Shown piece by piece: positions 22,996 to 32,846 of a DNA stretch of 34,187 nucleotides. Within the stretch, counting starts at the first letter, position 1; each line of letters begins with the position of its first letter. The stretch covers positions 1,477,371-1,511,557 of the forward strand of contig BFEA01000071.1 in NCBI GenBank assembly GCA_003427395.1, in the 5' to 3' direction. The DNA is from Chara braunii. Its lineage: Eukaryota; Streptophyta; Charophyceae; Charales; Characeae. Under the pieces are notes generated by a model. That model was not told the origin of the DNA and did no database searches. It worked only from the letters and a program-made list of their open reading frames with translations. The position numbers and the translations under genes were made by a program.

Positions 22996-23639
22996 GCCAA
23001 TCCGAATCTTCAGTTCTGTGCCCTTCAAATCAAACGAAGGTCAATGGCCTTCTGTGGTGTATGCCTGTCACATTGTGGTGCAATCACCCACGCTGCTATC
23101 GCATGCTTGCAAACGTCACACTGAAAAAAATGGATGGTTTTCTCTCGAGGAAGGTGATCGACCTCAGTTTGTTGTTGGATGGATGGTGGTTCTGCGTGTG
23201 TGGGATAGTAGTATTTCAGTGGGGTTTTGGGGGGGGGGTGCACCTGGGGTGTTTGCTGCATCTTGACTCCCTCTGCTCAACCTTTCCATATTTAAGGCTT
23301 TTGTTCTTAAAAAAAAAGCCCTTTTGTTTGACAAAGCAAAGGCTTCTTTTAAGGGTTCCCTTCTTTCTGTTTTTTTTTTTTTTTGTTTTTTTTTTGTTTT
23401 GTTTTTTTTTGCTTTCCTGGGGAGGGCGCAGAGGGGGGACAAGGGGGATGAATGGACATATGTCTATTGACCTGCCTTCCTTTCTTTTCTTTTTCTTTTT
23501 TCCCAATTTGTTTTGTTAAGAAGAGGGTAGCTCTTAGTAGTGTGGTGCACCCCCCATGATATGGAGTATTATGGACTCTGAGGAGCTGAAAATACGGAGG
23601 AATTTTGTGTAGTATATGGTTTGTGGTGGCGGCATGCAG
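22996..23639. other. Intergenic with T- and G-rich runs
   Basis: Contains a G run near 23229-23237 and T-rich blocks at 23371-23410 and 23480-23501. Open frames are low complexity and I see no gene. Confidence 0.5.
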
Positions 23640-23653
23640 CGCGTGATATATAT

Positions 23654-24692
23654 TGTCACAAAATATCAGAGCGCAAATGCGGGAAAAAAGGAAAAAAAGA
23701 AGAAAAGAAAATTGAATTCAATTTTTTATCTTCTTCCTTATAACTCCCTTTGTTCAGAACCTCTTGCATACAAGGCCGCCCACGTGGATGTAGGTTGAGC
23801 GGCGGCTGCCCCCACCCCCGTGTGTCATATTGACCCACTTGCACACAGCCAAAAGGCAAAGAGGCAAAGAAAAGAGGAAGGGAACAGCCAAATACAACAA
23901 AACAGGGAGAAACAAACATAAACCAATCGTAGATGACAAGTCCCACATGCAAGCACCGCCCCCACCATCAGGGCCAAACAACGGGACAAGACCAACCAGG
24001 ATTCAAAACACCCTTGCCTGCAAACAAACAATCCCAGATAACGTACCTTTCGTGCGCGCCAGCTCCAAGAATCCTTTGCGATTGATTTTATTGTTGTTGT
24101 TGCAAAAATTGGTACAGATTTAAACTGTCAAGTCACCGCTTCGCGGGTCTAAACTAAATTACTGGGACAGCACCGACAACAAGAAAAAAACATAAAAGAC
24201 AATCCTAGATGTCGATTCCCACAAAAAAGCACCGCCCCCTCACAGGCCGAACAACGGGAAACAACCACTTAGAATGCCAAAAAAATAGGAAGAACCCCGG
24301 CTGACAAGTCCCACATGAAATCTCCGCCACGGTGCTCTAACCGTAAGCCGAACGACGGAACTAAACCAACCGGGGTGCAGACAAGGGTGCCAAAATCACA
24401 AAACAAGGCATAAAAAAGCTCCGGTCCACAGTGTGACAACCAAAAAAAGAAGAGAAGACAATCCCGGGTGACAATTCCCACATACGAGCACCGCCCCGCG
24501 CTCAAAGGGCCGAACAACGGGAAGCAACCAGGATGCCAAAACCCCGAATGACTGGTCCCACGTAAAAGCACCGTCACGCCCATGAGATAGCCCAAACAAC
24601 GGGACCAAACCAACCGGGATACAGACAACATCAGCAAAACAAATTCTACCATAACCATATCCATAATAAAAAAACGGAACCATACAGTAGGC
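23654..24692. mobile_element. ~1-kb element flanked by 14-bp direct repeats
   Basis: CGCGTGATATATAT occurs at 23640-23653 and again at 24693-24706, exactly flanking the segment like a target-site duplication. The left part matches 18420-18800 in reverse. The right part (23920-24640) consists of four or five degenerate modules, each with TCCCACAT, GCACCGCC, GAACAACGGGA and CAACC-GGATGC in the same order. The right end carries GGAACCATACAGTAGG, shared with 11180-11257. No transposase or reverse transcriptase is encoded; the longest minus-strand frame follows the repeats. A non-autonomous transposon is the simplest reading, class undetermined. Confidence 0.7.
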
Positions 24693-24752
24693 CGCGTGAT
24701 ATATATCTGAAGGTTTTTTTTTGGGGCTTACTTTTGTGCTTCCCTTCTCTGC

Positions 24753-24753
<1 letters not shown>

Positions 24754-24812
<59 letters not shown>
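24754..24812. repeat. Homopolymer of 59 C
   Basis: An uninterrupted C run. It is flanked by TCTGCT on the left and ACTTCTCC on the right. Runs of this length are unusual in genomes and hard to sequence, so the exact length is unreliable. Confidence 0.95.
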
Positions 24813-25584
24813 ACTTCTCCCCTTCTAACCCCTTAGAAGAGAAGGGTAGGAGGGAGATTTGTGTATATAGGAGAGGGGTGTAGAGGGAAGTCGATTGCTG
24901 TGAGGGGTTGCTTGCTTGGGCATGTTTCGCGTTGTATGTCAGAGAACTATATCCTATCTATCAGGATTTGAGTTTTTTTTTCTTATCAAGATTTGAGTTC
25001 TTTTCTTATCAAGATTTGAGTTTTTTTTTCTTATCAAGATTTGAGTTCCGAACATAATCTGTTTATCCAACTTTATCGACAGTGACGTAGAATCGTCGTA
25101 GATGTAAAGGAAAAGAAGAAAACATCAAAGACAGCTGCATGGGCGTAGCATTCAGAAAAAAAAAAAACAGTTTGGCGGTTTCACAGGAAGTAATGCAAAA
25201 AGGAGATGAGAGGAGAGGAGAGGAGAGGAGGAGAGAATGCCGTGAAGGAATATATGGTGCCATCAAAGGAAAGACATGAAAAATGGCGGCGAAAAATCCT
25301 GAGCTGTAGGAGGAGGAGGTTAGCTCTTCTTTGGTGATTTGCTTTGTGACTATTCGACGTTCATTTTTTGAATTTGTAAATTGTAATACCATTGCTACAG
25401 CAGGAAAGGAAGGGGGCAAAACACTCCAGCTCTAGTTTGAAAGAAAATCTTTTCTTTTGATAGTAAATTGATACTATTTAATATTTATAGTTGCGCCTTC
25501 GTCTACTTCACAGCTTCACTTAGAAATGAATCTCTTTTCCGAAGTTGTAGGTTATGATGATTTGTTGCAGTCGTATTGACGGGC
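24813..25584. repeat. Intergenic with a TTATCAAGATTTGAGTT repeat
   Basis: Four copies of TTATCAAGATTTGAGTT (the first one degenerate), separated by variable T runs, lie at about 24955-25048. GGAGA units recur at 25200-25234. No gene is supported in the rest. Confidence 0.7.
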
Positions 25585-25690
25585 GGGTCTAGCTCAGTCG
25601 GTACACCACCACAGGGCCTAGCTCAGCTGGCGCGCCCATGAACTGTTGAAATCTGATATGAATCAGACCCCAGTTCGAATCCAGATGCAG
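25585..25690 (+). mobile_element. tRNA-derived (SINE-like) segment with duplicated A box
   Basis: CTAGCTCAGTCGG (25589-25601) and CTAGCTCAGCTGG (25618-25630) are two successive pol III A-box-like sequences. AGTTCGAATCC (25672-25682) is a near-perfect B box at tRNA-like distance from the second. Stems do not fold into a standard cloverleaf by eye. A SINE head or decayed tRNA is more likely than a working gene. Confidence 0.55.
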
Positions 25691-26099
25691 TCAGATTCAC
25701 AAACGCACTTCTGAGTTACCTTGGTTATGGGTTGCATCGGATGCAGCAGAAGATATACTATATACTATATAGTATGTTTTGAGACCTTTGGTGGTGCGGG
25801 GAGACGAGACGGGGAGTGAGGTCGAGTAGTGTGATTGGATGTCAATTCACGGAGAGCTTCTTAGGCTCGAAGTGAAGTGGAAGATGGCCTTCATCCATCG
25901 TAAGTTCATTCCAATGCAATGATTGCAGCAGAGCTTTTGTGGGTAATTTAATTGGAGAACGCTGGATAAATGGATTCCCAACGTAATCCGCTCGGGACTA
26001 GAAGCTTTTTTCATATGACATCGGAGAGATTGAAGAGGCGGACCATAGGTGCTGCCAGGCCCTTCGGCCATAAAATTTGGTCTTTTGTTTCTAGGCTGA
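25691..26099. other. Intergenic, no recognised feature
   Basis: Contains a palindromic ACTATATACTATATAGT near 25757. No gene-like frame was accepted. Confidence 0.4.
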
Positions 26100-26221
26100 G
26101 GGCATACTCACACTAGGACTTTTGGTACTCAGCTTTGGCCGCTATTACAGTCAGATACATCAGGGTCTTGTTGTAATCGCAGTCAGATCCATTTGGAAAA
26201 ATCCTCGTGTGAGTAATGCCC
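26100..26221. mobile_element. MITE-like element, 122 bp, with terminal inverted repeats
   Basis: GGGCATACTCACACTAGGA at the left end is mirrored by TCCTCGTGTGAGTAATGCCC at the right, with one substitution and one indel. Its interior (GTACTCAGCTTTGGCC, CAGTCAGATACATCAGG) matches 13111-13233 and, as a shorter form, both arms of the inverted repeat (about 8093-8160 and 14905-14970). There is no coding capacity, so it would depend on a transposase elsewhere. Target-site duplication is unclear: if the element proper starts at CTCACAC, a TA flanks both ends. Confidence 0.8.
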
Positions 26222-27286
26222 ATGCCCGGAGAGAAGGTAGGTATCTGAGGCATCATTCAAATTGATGTTTCTTCGAAATAGCGATGCAGCACCCTGGGTC
26301 CAGCTTGGAAGTTGTGTGTTCTCCTGTGGTGAGTATGTGTCTTTCTGTTCTTTTTTTTTTGTTTAAAGGAAAAAAAGAAAAGGGCGATGGCGTTGAGATA
26401 TCATCATGAAACTGACGGGCGCTACATAATTCAGGAATTTCGTTCCGATGAGATTGGCTTTGAACTCAGGTCTGTCGTTTCGACAGTTCACGGGCGTCCC
26501 AACTAGGATGGCCGTGTTGGTGGCGAGGGAGTCTTCTAGTAATGCACGCACATCCACCTGCCTTGTACCCTCACGTACATTATTCTATCGCTTACCTTAT
26601 TATCTCACGGAACGTGTCGTCTAAAGGCATGGTGCTTCCATGATCGTTGTGCTTTCAAGTGTCTCGTTTACTCACGGGCGTCATGAAGTTCCGTACGGTG
26701 GGTGAGCTTGTATCACGTGCCGCGTTGTTGATTCACGTTTCTCGTCAATGAATGCGCCTCGTCGAACCCTGTGTGATAAGTTCCTCCCTCAATTTATTTG
26801 CCCCTTGGATGTCTAAGGGTGGGAGGGGCAGGGGGCTAAGATGATCAGTGATTTCTTTTAATGTTTCATTTTTTATGCGTCAATCTGCATGTGCATGAAT
26901 GAGGTACTTTCCTCCGATGGCTGTGGCTGCTTGCTCCGGTGTTTTTCCAATTCTCGTTGTGTCGGCAGACAGTTTTCTTTTCTTGATAGTGTGCTTGTGT
27001 GTAGTTGATCTGATTGGTCGGTTGGTCGATTAATTGCTTGGCCCTTGCTCCATGCTGGCAAACATGTTATTGACAGTGGCCAACAGGATAGAACTCTCAC
27101 CCTCGTCCATTGCCCGTTGGATGGAGTGTCACGACCGACTGTTGCACGAATACCATCCATGAAGTGTGAATCCGTTGGCGCTCGCTCGGTCGGTTCGGTT
27201 GGTCGGTTGTATGGGCTAGACTTAAGGAAACAGTAGGTGGCTGCCTCAGCATCTACTGACTGCGTACGCCTTTGGAAATAAATCAT
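26222..27286. other. Intergenic, no supported gene
   Basis: Unique-looking sequence. A 153-codon minus-strand frame (26873-27334) shows no recognisable motif and biased composition, and is not annotated. Short GGTCGGTTG-type repeats occur near 27010-27030 and 27190-27208. Confidence 0.4.
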
Positions 27287-27635
27287 GCCTGCCTGCTGTT
27301 TCAACGATTGTTTCTTCTCAATTTGGGAGTTCATGCGAGCTGGTGTATGTAACCCTCCATCCGGATCTGAGTATCTACAGATTGCTTGTATATCGACTTA
27401 AAAGTCTACGCCACAGAAATTGGTGCTGAAGTAGTCAATGCTGAAAGTACTGGTGCCGAGGCCTGCCTGCTGTTTCTACTATCGTTTCTTCTCAATTTGG
27501 GAGTTCATGCGAGCCGGTGTATTTATAACCGTCCATCCGGATCCGAGTATCTACAGATTGCTTGTGTGTTGACTTAAAGTCTACGCCACAGAAATTGGTG
27601 CTGAAGTAGTCAATGCTGAAAGTACTGGTACGGAG
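27287..27635 (+). repeat. 174-bp tandem duplication upstream of the CCR4-like gene
   Basis: The segment from GCCTGCCTGCTGTTTC (27287) to GAAAGTACTGGTGCCGAG is repeated with the next copy starting at 27461. Copies differ by scattered substitutions. The downstream copy reads TATTTATAACC (27520-27530) where the upstream copy reads TATGTAACC, so only the gene-proximal copy has a TATA-like site. Confidence 0.85.
27520..27528 (+). promoter_or_regulatory. Candidate TATA element of the CCR4-like gene
   Basis: TATTTATAA lies about 170 bp upstream of the ATG at 27691, a spacing like that of the TATA box and ATG of the DUF177 gene. It is weaker than consensus. Confidence 0.35.
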
Positions 27636-27690
27636 GCGCCTAGGGGCATGAGGATCTGGCCATGTGATTGCTCATGGGAATGTTTGGTGA

Positions 27691-29403
27691 ATGAAAGATT
27701 CTTTATATGGTTGTCTGCCAGTGTATCCCGTCGAAATGATGCAATTGGCAGTCGTCGCCTCGTTGTCGAGGCTCTCCGGACTGTCATCCCTCTCATTGGC
27801 ACACTCTGTTGTTCCGTCTGGTAGGGGGACGACGTCAGTGCGAAACCTCTTCGCCGTGTGCCGGAGAACCCCGCTTTTCTTGAGGCCGACAACGTGTTCT
27901 CGTCGTCCCGACCAACATATTCGGCCTTTGTGTTTGTGCAGAACGCGTTCCAGCGTGCCAGCCAAGCAAGGGCAAATGACACGGGGGAGCCAGCCCCCGC
28001 TTTATCGACATGACTTCGTGGCTGTTTGCGACGACAACGGATCTCCTCTTCCTGATGGAGGTAGCCAAGGGCTGGCAGTCCGAGTGATCTCCTACAACGT
28101 GCTCGCCCAGGCACTTGTTAAGAGCGAGTTCTTCCCTCACTCTCCACGCGGCTGTCTACGTTGGAAAGAGCGCTCGAAAGCTCTCGCAGAAGAGCTCGTC
28201 AATCTGCAAGCAGACTTCTTGTGTCTGCAGGAGCTCGATGAATTCAAGACGTTTTACGAACCTCTCATGAAGAATCAAGGTTATGCAAGCTTGTATCAGA
28301 AGCGTCCGGGGAGGAAAAGGGATGGGAGTTGCATATTCTTCAGGGAGAGCCGGTTTGAGTTGTTGGAGTCCGGCGCGATTGACTACAACGATCTGGTCCC
28401 TGCGGGAATGATTCCAGCCGGTCACCTCGAGGGCACGCTGACGCGTCGAGACTGGGATTCAGCGCTGGGAAAAGCGGGGCAGCATACGGAGTCAGTAGCT
28501 TTAGGAGGCCAAGCGGGCGACGATTCTCTCAAATCTCCAAGCGCGACAACGGCTACGACCTTTGGCATTGAGAAGGACGGTAGGATAAAACTTCTCCGCG
28601 ACTGTGTTGGTGTTCTCGGAGTTTTCCAGGCAAAGGACAGACCCGGTGATTGTTTTATCGTAGCCTCTACCCAGCTTTACTGGGACCCAGAGTGGAAGGA
28701 CGTGAAGATGGCTCAAGCTCGTTACCTTGTGAAGCGTTTGACTGCTCTTCGTCAGTCTGCCATCAACTCATACAGAGGCACTCTTCCCATTCTGTTGGGA
28801 GGGGACTTCAATTCTACGCCGGGGGATGAAGTTTATAATTATCTCACTTCTGTCCCTGATTGCTCCTTGAATCTTCCAAGCGTGTCCGGTACGATGGAGG
28901 TGGTGCCCAGGGAATCCTCTTCTCTAGACGATCCTGCTTCCACTGCTGCTGCTGCTGCTGCTGCTGCTGGCACCGTAGCCGCTTCTGCTTTGGCTGACAC
29001 AGAGACCAATGCCACTGCGACAGAGGTCATTTCGCCATCGAATGATCTGGCATGTTCTTTGTCGGACAAAGACCCGGCTATCGCCAACACATCGTCAGGC
29101 GGCGTCATATCTAACTGTGAGATAAGTAGGCAGGTGATGATGGGGAAGCTATTCGTCAGTTCCTATGCGAGTGCTAGTTCGGAACCACCATTTACAACGA
29201 TCTGTCCCAAATTTACTGGGACTTTGGATTACGTCTTCCTCTCTCCCCCCCCTTTGGCCAGGATCCGCCGGCTGCTTCGTGTCCCGGAGACGCCAGATGA
29301 GGCAACTGTTATTGGTGGAGTGCCTAACACGTTCCACCCCAGTGATCATTTGCCTGTGGGTGTCGATGTGATACTCTTTCCCAGGAAACAGCCAGGCAAT
29401 TGA
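27691..29403 (+). CDS. CCR4/HESPERIN-like deadenylase (EEP family), organelle-targeted?, 570 aa
   Basis: A member of the endonuclease/exonuclease/phosphatase fold family closest in pattern to plant CCR4 homologues without leucine-rich repeats, which remove poly(A) from mRNA. Motifs in order: SYNVLAQ (N136), W158-R161, LQELDEF (E181), RDGSCIFF (210-217) and DYNDLV (231-236) typical of the plant group, STQLYWDPEWKDVKMAQARYL (326-346), LLGGDFNSTPGDE (D372, N374), KFTGTLDYVFLS (D513) and HPSDHLPV (D552, H553). These supply the expected metal and catalytic residues. The position usually THxxW reads TQLYW (Q328). Low-complexity inserts occupy about 252-292 and 400-485; the second contains Ala9 (residues 418-426) from a GCT repeat. 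The first ~90 residues are rich in R, S and L with few acids, like a mitochondrial or plastid signal. M1 has a weak start context, and M16 or M17 could be used instead. The frame is uninterrupted. Confidence 0.9.
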   Translation: MKDSLYGCLPVYPVEMMQLAVVASLSRLSGLSSLSLAHSVVPSGRGTTSVRNLFAVCRRTPLFLRPTTCSRRPDQHIRPLCLCRTRSSVPAKQGQMTRGSQPPLYRHDFVAVCDDNGSPLPDGGSQGLAVRVISYNVLAQALVKSEFFPHSPRGCLRWKERSKALAEELVNLQADFLCLQELDEFKTFYEPLMKNQGYASLYQKRPGRKRDGSCIFFRESRFELLESGAIDYNDLVPAGMIPAGHLEGTLTRRDWDSALGKAGQHTESVALGGQAGDDSLKSPSATTATTFGIEKDGRIKLLRDCVGVLGVFQAKDRPGDCFIVASTQLYWDPEWKDVKMAQARYLVKRLTALRQSAINSYRGTLPILLGGDFNSTPGDEVYNYLTSVPDCSLNLPSVSGTMEVVPRESSSLDDPASTAAAAAAAAGTVAASALADTETNATATEVISPSNDLACSLSDKDPAIANTSSGGVISNCEISRQVMMGKLFVSSYASASSEPPFTTICPKFTGTLDYVFLSPPPLARIRRLLRVPETPDEATVIGGVPNTFHPSDHLPVGVDVILFPRKQPGN

Positions 29404-29524
29404 CCCTGAACACAGGAGAGGAGTGCGGCCATGGATCGGGATGAGTGTAGAGTTCGACATGGTTTTGGGTTAGAGTGTGGAGTGTGCTATATCAGCTTGG
29501 AGTAAGAGGTTGTTTCATACAGGG

Positions 29525-29597
<73 letters not shown>

Positions 29598-29994
29598 GGA
29601 GGTAGTTGAACTTTGTTTGCAGATTCCTTGTTTGAGATTCATGATGTCAAATTAATGAGAGATGAGAGAGGAGATTTTGGCCAGAGTCAGTTTGAAGATG
29701 GCAATGATGAGTTAAGTGCTGCTGAGACTGTGTTGTTTTTGCACTTCTGTAGCTATTGGTCGTCGTAAGCAAAAGCTAAACCGAGTTGGTTCTGTGTCAT
29801 TGGAAATAAGTTGTTCTGTTGTCATGCCGTGTGCACTCACAAAGCAATAATGACTGCCGTTGTGTACTGGGGTTGGCAGGCTCAGGAGAGTTCGTGAAGG
29901 AAGGAAATTGATTTGGGCCCTGTTTCTTCCTGAGCGTGACTTTGTGCAAGGGAGTTTGGTGAAACTTGGGAGGTGAGTGCGGCTGGAAGGGAAC
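29404..29994. other. 3' flank of the CCR4-like gene with a long (GA)n
   Basis: A (GA)n tract spans 29527-29594, about 120 bp after the stop, and could be inside the 3' untranslated region. No gene is seen up to the GAA arrays. Confidence 0.6.
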
Positions 29995-30420
29995 CCGAGG
30001 AGGAGGAGGAGGATGAGAAGAAGAAGAAGAAGAAGAAGAAGAAGAAGAAGAAGAAGAAGAAGAAACGAAGAAAGAAGATGGATGGAGGAAAAGGAGAGGT
30101 GGGAGGAGGGAGAGGAAGAAGAAAGAAGAACAAAGAGGCAAGAAGACAAGGAAGAAGCCTTGAACAGTGTACGAGGATGAGGAGGAGGATGAGGAGGAGA
30201 AGGAGACGACGAAGAAGAAGAAATAGGAGGAGAAGAAGAAGAAGAAGAAGAAGAAGAAGAAGAAGAAGGTGGGAGAAACGAAGGAAGAAGAAGATGGAGG
30301 GTGGAAAAGAAGAAAGAATAAGATGGAGGGAGGAAAAGAAGAAGAGGTGGGAGGAGGAAGAGCAAGACGAAAGAAGAACAAAGAGGAAAGAAGACAAAGG
30401 AAGAAGTCTTGAACAGTGTA
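29995..30420. repeat. Duplicated (GAA)n/GAG-rich block
   Basis: Two diverged copies of about 200 bp each contain a (GAA)n run (30018-30064 and 30233-30270), GATGGA-GG-GGAAAAG, AAAGAAGAACAAAGAGG and a closing CTTGAACAGTGTAC (30157 and 30407). All frames are K/E/R or S/F/L runs. I treat it as a non-coding tandem duplication. Confidence 0.85.
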
Positions 30421-31709
30421 CCACAGACAGCGCCAACCTTGAAGGCTGAATTGTTGCATTTTATGTGTGCACTGTGCAGGCATTTCTACATTACTGTTCA
30501 CATGCTACTTCCTGGATGAACATTAATGTTCTGTCCTGTGGCTACCTGAAAAAATAGCTTGACACGTTGTGCGTTTCCTGTCATCCTGAATGGATGAAGG
30601 AGACAGGTCTATTTTGCTATGTACTGCAAACAATGTTATGTACTTGACACAAGTCTCATGCAACGTGCATGCATGTGCTAGAGTTATATAATTCACGATG
30701 TTACAAATATTGGCAATCAAAAAAAAAAAAAAAAAAAAAGGTGAGAGTCATACGACTGCAGTAAGAGATTCGGAAAAAAAGAACAACAAAGGACAAGTGC
30801 GAACACTGCGAAGATCATCTTTGAGAAAGGTAGAGTGCAGACCGGTTTCGAAAAAACTCTTTTGTGAGTAGTGTTCTGCATTTAAGCTTTCACTGTGAAC
30901 ATATGAACAAACTACTACACATGGTCGTCAGGCGACGGCAGCCAATTGGATTACAATTACGCGGCTGGCACATATGTTTTCTGATCTAACCAGTGTAACC
31001 ACAAGGTACTCTGGACACACCTCGGACTGCGAAGATAGTTGTTTTTTTTTTTTCAAAGGAAGTTGCTTTTTCATTCCCACACGCTTTGAGGTTGTAGGCT
31101 GTGGCTGAAAAATGCTGAAGGCACACCTCTGGTCTTCCCACCACTGAACTCGTGATTCTTGTTTTTTTTTTCTTTTCACTTGTGACCGTTTTTTTTATTT
31201 ATTTCTTATACTTGTGATGCTCTCTCCGTTGGAACTATCGGAGATGTTTAAAAACCACCCACTCTTGTGACGACTACCCTGGTTAACAGGACTCCAAAGA
31301 GGCACCCGCCTTTTTTCAGCCGAGCCATTAGATTGACGATCCAATCGGCCACAGTTCCGTTTCTTGTTTTTGCGATTTTTTAAGTACGGTCTCCAGGGGT
31401 TGTCCATGTTTTTCAGGAGGTGGTATTACTGGCCTAATCCACCTAGACTACCGTCTTCCCCCGAACACAATGCACCCTGATTATGAATGCATACAAGCCA
31501 CCTTTCGGATCCCAGATAGTCAAAATGACGGTGCGTTGTGTTCGGAGGAGAATGGTACGTGTTCACCGTGCAGTTGCCAGAAAAGGCACCCTCCCTTTTT
31601 CATGCCCCTGCGGCGGACACTTGTCCGAGAAACACACTCCGATCCTCATGATGAATTTAGGGAATGTGGACTTTGTTTTTTGAAGTCCTCAGGGATGATG
31701 TGCGATTGG
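30421..31709. other. Intergenic, no supported gene
   Basis: Contains A20 at 30720-30739 and several T runs (31041, 31160, 31189). An 85-codon frame at 31470-31727 is cut by the LTR insertion and shows no motif. Nothing else is recognised. Confidence 0.5.
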
Positions 31710-31714
31710 TGTGA

Positions 31715-32846
31715 TGTGGCATTCTGAGCCACACGGGCCCCAGTTAGGGCCCGGTTCCAGATAGGCAGGGTAGGCCTAAGGGGACGACGGTTCAGATGAG
31801 GCCCGGATAGGCCAGGACCACGGCGGTTCAGGCAGGCCAGGGGTAGAGGCCCAGGCCAACGGCCACAAGGCCGGTACCGGTCCAGCATAGGACCTACGGG
31901 CGGCGCAGCGCAGAGGCTGCCGCGTTTAGGCGCCAAGTCCAGTTTTAAAACTGGACCGTTGATCAGATCAACGGTCCAGGCCGGTAGGTACCAGCAGGTA
32001 GGAGGCCGGCCCAGCACTACAAAAGGCTGGGTACCAGCCTCAGTAGTAGGTTAGTGAGGTTAGTGATAGGACGTTAGTCTTCAGGATTAGCGCTACACTG
32101 CAGCGTTAGCAGCATTAGCGCAGTGCCAGCAGCGTTAGTCCGAGCAGCGAGGAGCAGGCGAGCGCAGCGGCGAGAAGGACACAGCGCAGCGGCCCTGCCG
32201 CGCCATAGCTACCGGATCAGGTACCGGGGAGGAAGGTCCTGCCTTCTCTCCCTCTGTTTCCTCCGCCCCCCTGCTCTCCCTCTCTCTCTTTCTCTCTGTC
32301 TCCTCCTACCTTCTCCGTTTTAAGTCTACTCTTGGGTTCTCCTACGGGGCTACTATGAGTATGAAGGATGGTTATGAGTTCTGATAACATTGGAGACAGC
32401 GACATTGGGACTATAGGTTGAGGACTACTTGGGGGATCTGATTTCATCTTCCTCTGGAGATGTACTTGACATTGTGAGATCGATATCTGAGACATTGTGA
32501 GACATTGTATTCGCGACATTTTGGATTTTCGCGACCTCTGACATTTCAAGATACTATCTTTGGAAACATTGAGTTGACGTCATCTTCCCTCTCCTCCTCT
32601 CTTTGTCTCTCTCCTCCCTCCATTCGTCCGTGGATGATCTCAAATCCTGGCCTTCATCTATGTCTAAGGCCAGGGCTTTCACACCCCTGATGTATGATTG
32701 AAAGTGTTCGATTGCAGTCCGAGTCAGGTCAGAGTCAGTCCATATATCTCAAGTCTTCCGCTTGCAATTAGTATCAACTCTGTATTATCTGGTCGGTTCT
32801 GGGAATCTGCGCCATACTTATGACTGTGTTTCACGAGTATGCAACA
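31715..32846 (+). mobile_element. Solo LTR with 5-bp target-site duplication
   Basis: Begins TGTGGCATTCTGAGCCACA and ends GTATGCAACA, so it has the TG...CA boundaries of LTRs with TGT/ACA inverted ends. It is flanked by TGTGA at 31710-31714 and 32847-32851, the 5-bp duplication made by Ty1/copia or Ty3/gypsy integrases. No internal coding region, primer-binding site or second LTR is present, so it is the product of LTR-LTR recombination. Homology to 33540-34187 includes the start, a core-promoter site at offset about 302 (CACTACAAAAGG here) and CGCCATAGCT. It includes two adjoining palindromes (31937-31956 and 31955-31975). Superfamily is undetermined. Confidence 0.85.
31937..31975. other. 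Two adjoining perfect palindromes inside the solo LTR
   Basis: GTCCAGTTTTAAAACTGGAC (31937-31956) is a perfect 20-bp palindrome. It overlaps ACCGTTGATC-A-GATCAACGGT (31955-31975), a 10-bp stem with a one-base centre. They lie just upstream of the core-promoter position and may be factor-binding or structured-RNA sites. Confidence 0.85.

Noticed and set aside
24269-24683. Minus-strand frames of 131 and 95 codons
   Set aside because: They follow the degenerate repeat modules of the 23654-24692 element and show no known domain.
26873-27334. 153-codon minus-strand frame
   Set aside because: No motif, scattered composition, and it overlaps the start of the 174-bp duplication.
29712-30501. Large S/F/L- or K/R/E-rich frames
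   Set aside because: Products of (GAA)n and GAG repeats on either strand.
31470-31727. 85-codon frame with several Cys
   Set aside because: Cysteines are not spaced like a known finger, and the frame runs into the LTR.
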